DNA of 53,735 nucleotides from Candidatus Woesebacteria bacterium GW2011_GWB1_39_12 (GTDB lineage Bacteria; Patescibacteriota; Microgenomatia; UBA8517): NCBI GenBank assembly GCA_000993405.1, contig LBWB01000003.1, positions 1 to 53,735 of the forward strand, read 5' to 3'. Shown piece by piece: positions 53,176 to 53,735 of this stretch (position 1 is its first letter; each line of letters starts with the position of its first letter). The notes under the pieces were generated by a model. It saw only the letters and a program-made list of their open reading frames with translations, ran no database searches and was not told where the DNA came from. The position numbers and the translations under genes were made by a program.

Positions 53176-53735
53176 TTGACGCAACACGGTGCAGTTATCG
53201 CGGGCGGGCTAATCGCCGTAATTGTAGCTGTCAGCGCGACGTTGTTCTTCGGAGCGTCACTGCTCACGCCAACCACTAGCACAACCACGACGGGCACTTC
53301 GCAGACCTGCACGGTCGGCGGCTGTGCGCTTAAACTTCCAATCCGATTCAGCTTCGTGAACCTCTACACGAATCAGCCCCTCACAGACTTGTTAACCGCG
53401 ACCATCTACAAGGGTACTTTACAAGTGGATTCAATCACAGTTTCGACTGGAACATGGGATACTACGAAGGCGGATTTTCAGAGCGGCGAATCCTACAGTT
53501 TGTACGTGGTCAGTGGGAATTCTAAATACGAATTTAGTTTTCAAGTTCCTCTTGCGCAGTCCGCAACTCAACCACGATACTCGCTCACCTTGAAGATGGC
53601 TTTGATAGGTTCATATTCGATTGGTGTTCTAGGACCGGACGGAGTAACCGTAATCACGCCTTCAACTGGAAACTACAACGCAACATCTGGAATCTGCAAC
53701 GGCTCCACACCCTGCAAAGCTTCAACTCAACCGCA
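53176..53735 (+). CDS. Membrane-anchored surface protein (partial, runs off the window)
   Basis: LTQHGAVIAGGLIAVIVAVSATLFFGASLLTPTTSTTTTGTSQTCTVGGC...; absent from the ORF track because it has no stop. Confidence 0.65.
   Translation, partial: MTQHGAVIAGGLIAVIVAVSATLFFGASLLTPTTSTTTTGTSQTCTVGGCALKLPIRFSFVNLYTNQPLTDLLTATIYKGTLQVDSITVSTGTWDTTKADFQSGESYSLYVVSGNSKYEFSFQVPLAQSATQPRYSLTLKMALIGSYSIGVLGPDGVTVITPSTGNYNATSGICNGSTPCKASTQP

Noticed and set aside
1-53735. CRISPR arrays or long tandem repeats (as in Borg-type elements)
   Set aside because: No regularly spaced direct repeats with spacers and no intergenic tandem repeat blocks were seen by eye.

Overview
The window reads as about 54 kb of an archaeal extrachromosomal replicon, either a virus or a plasmid-like element. 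It is almost entirely coded on the + strand. Three genes are clearly on the - strand (14616-14801, 27818-28099, 45621-46130), and each lies at an operon boundary. Archaeal signatures are PCNA, Orc1/Cdc6, an intein-containing MCM, RadA, an archaeo-eukaryotic-type primase, an archaeal-type peptidyl-tRNA hydrolase (Pth2), TATA-like promoters and GGTGA-type Shine-Dalgarno sites. The left third (about 0.8-14.5 kb) is a long run of very small genes, many of them CxxC zinc-ribbon microproteins. The centre (15.7-22.8 kb) is a replication/recombination module. 23-43 kb holds nucleases, a HerA-like ATPase, a DUF5131-like protein, primase and membrane/surface proteins. 43-46 kb encodes a large pilin-like or virion-like surface protein. 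An intact IS200/IS605 element (tnpA+tnpB) lies at 46.2-47.8 kb. It is followed by a glycosyltransferase / transglutaminase-deacetylase-methyltransferase fusion / two radical-SAM cluster. The most striking non-gene signals are: (i) a start-associated sequence GAGAACTTT(T)(T/A)TG reiterated roughly 30-40 times, strictly on the + strand at gene starts; (ii) a palindromic operator-like element (ATCATCATGACGATG and variants) next to TATA boxes at operon starts; (iii) a free-standing paralogue of the MCM C-terminal winged-helix region encoded between orc1/cdc6 and mcm; (iv) strongly structured non-coding DNA in the first 830 bp. I saw no DNA polymerase, terminase, portal, rRNA, tRNA or CRISPR array. 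Product names come from motifs read by eye, not from database searches.
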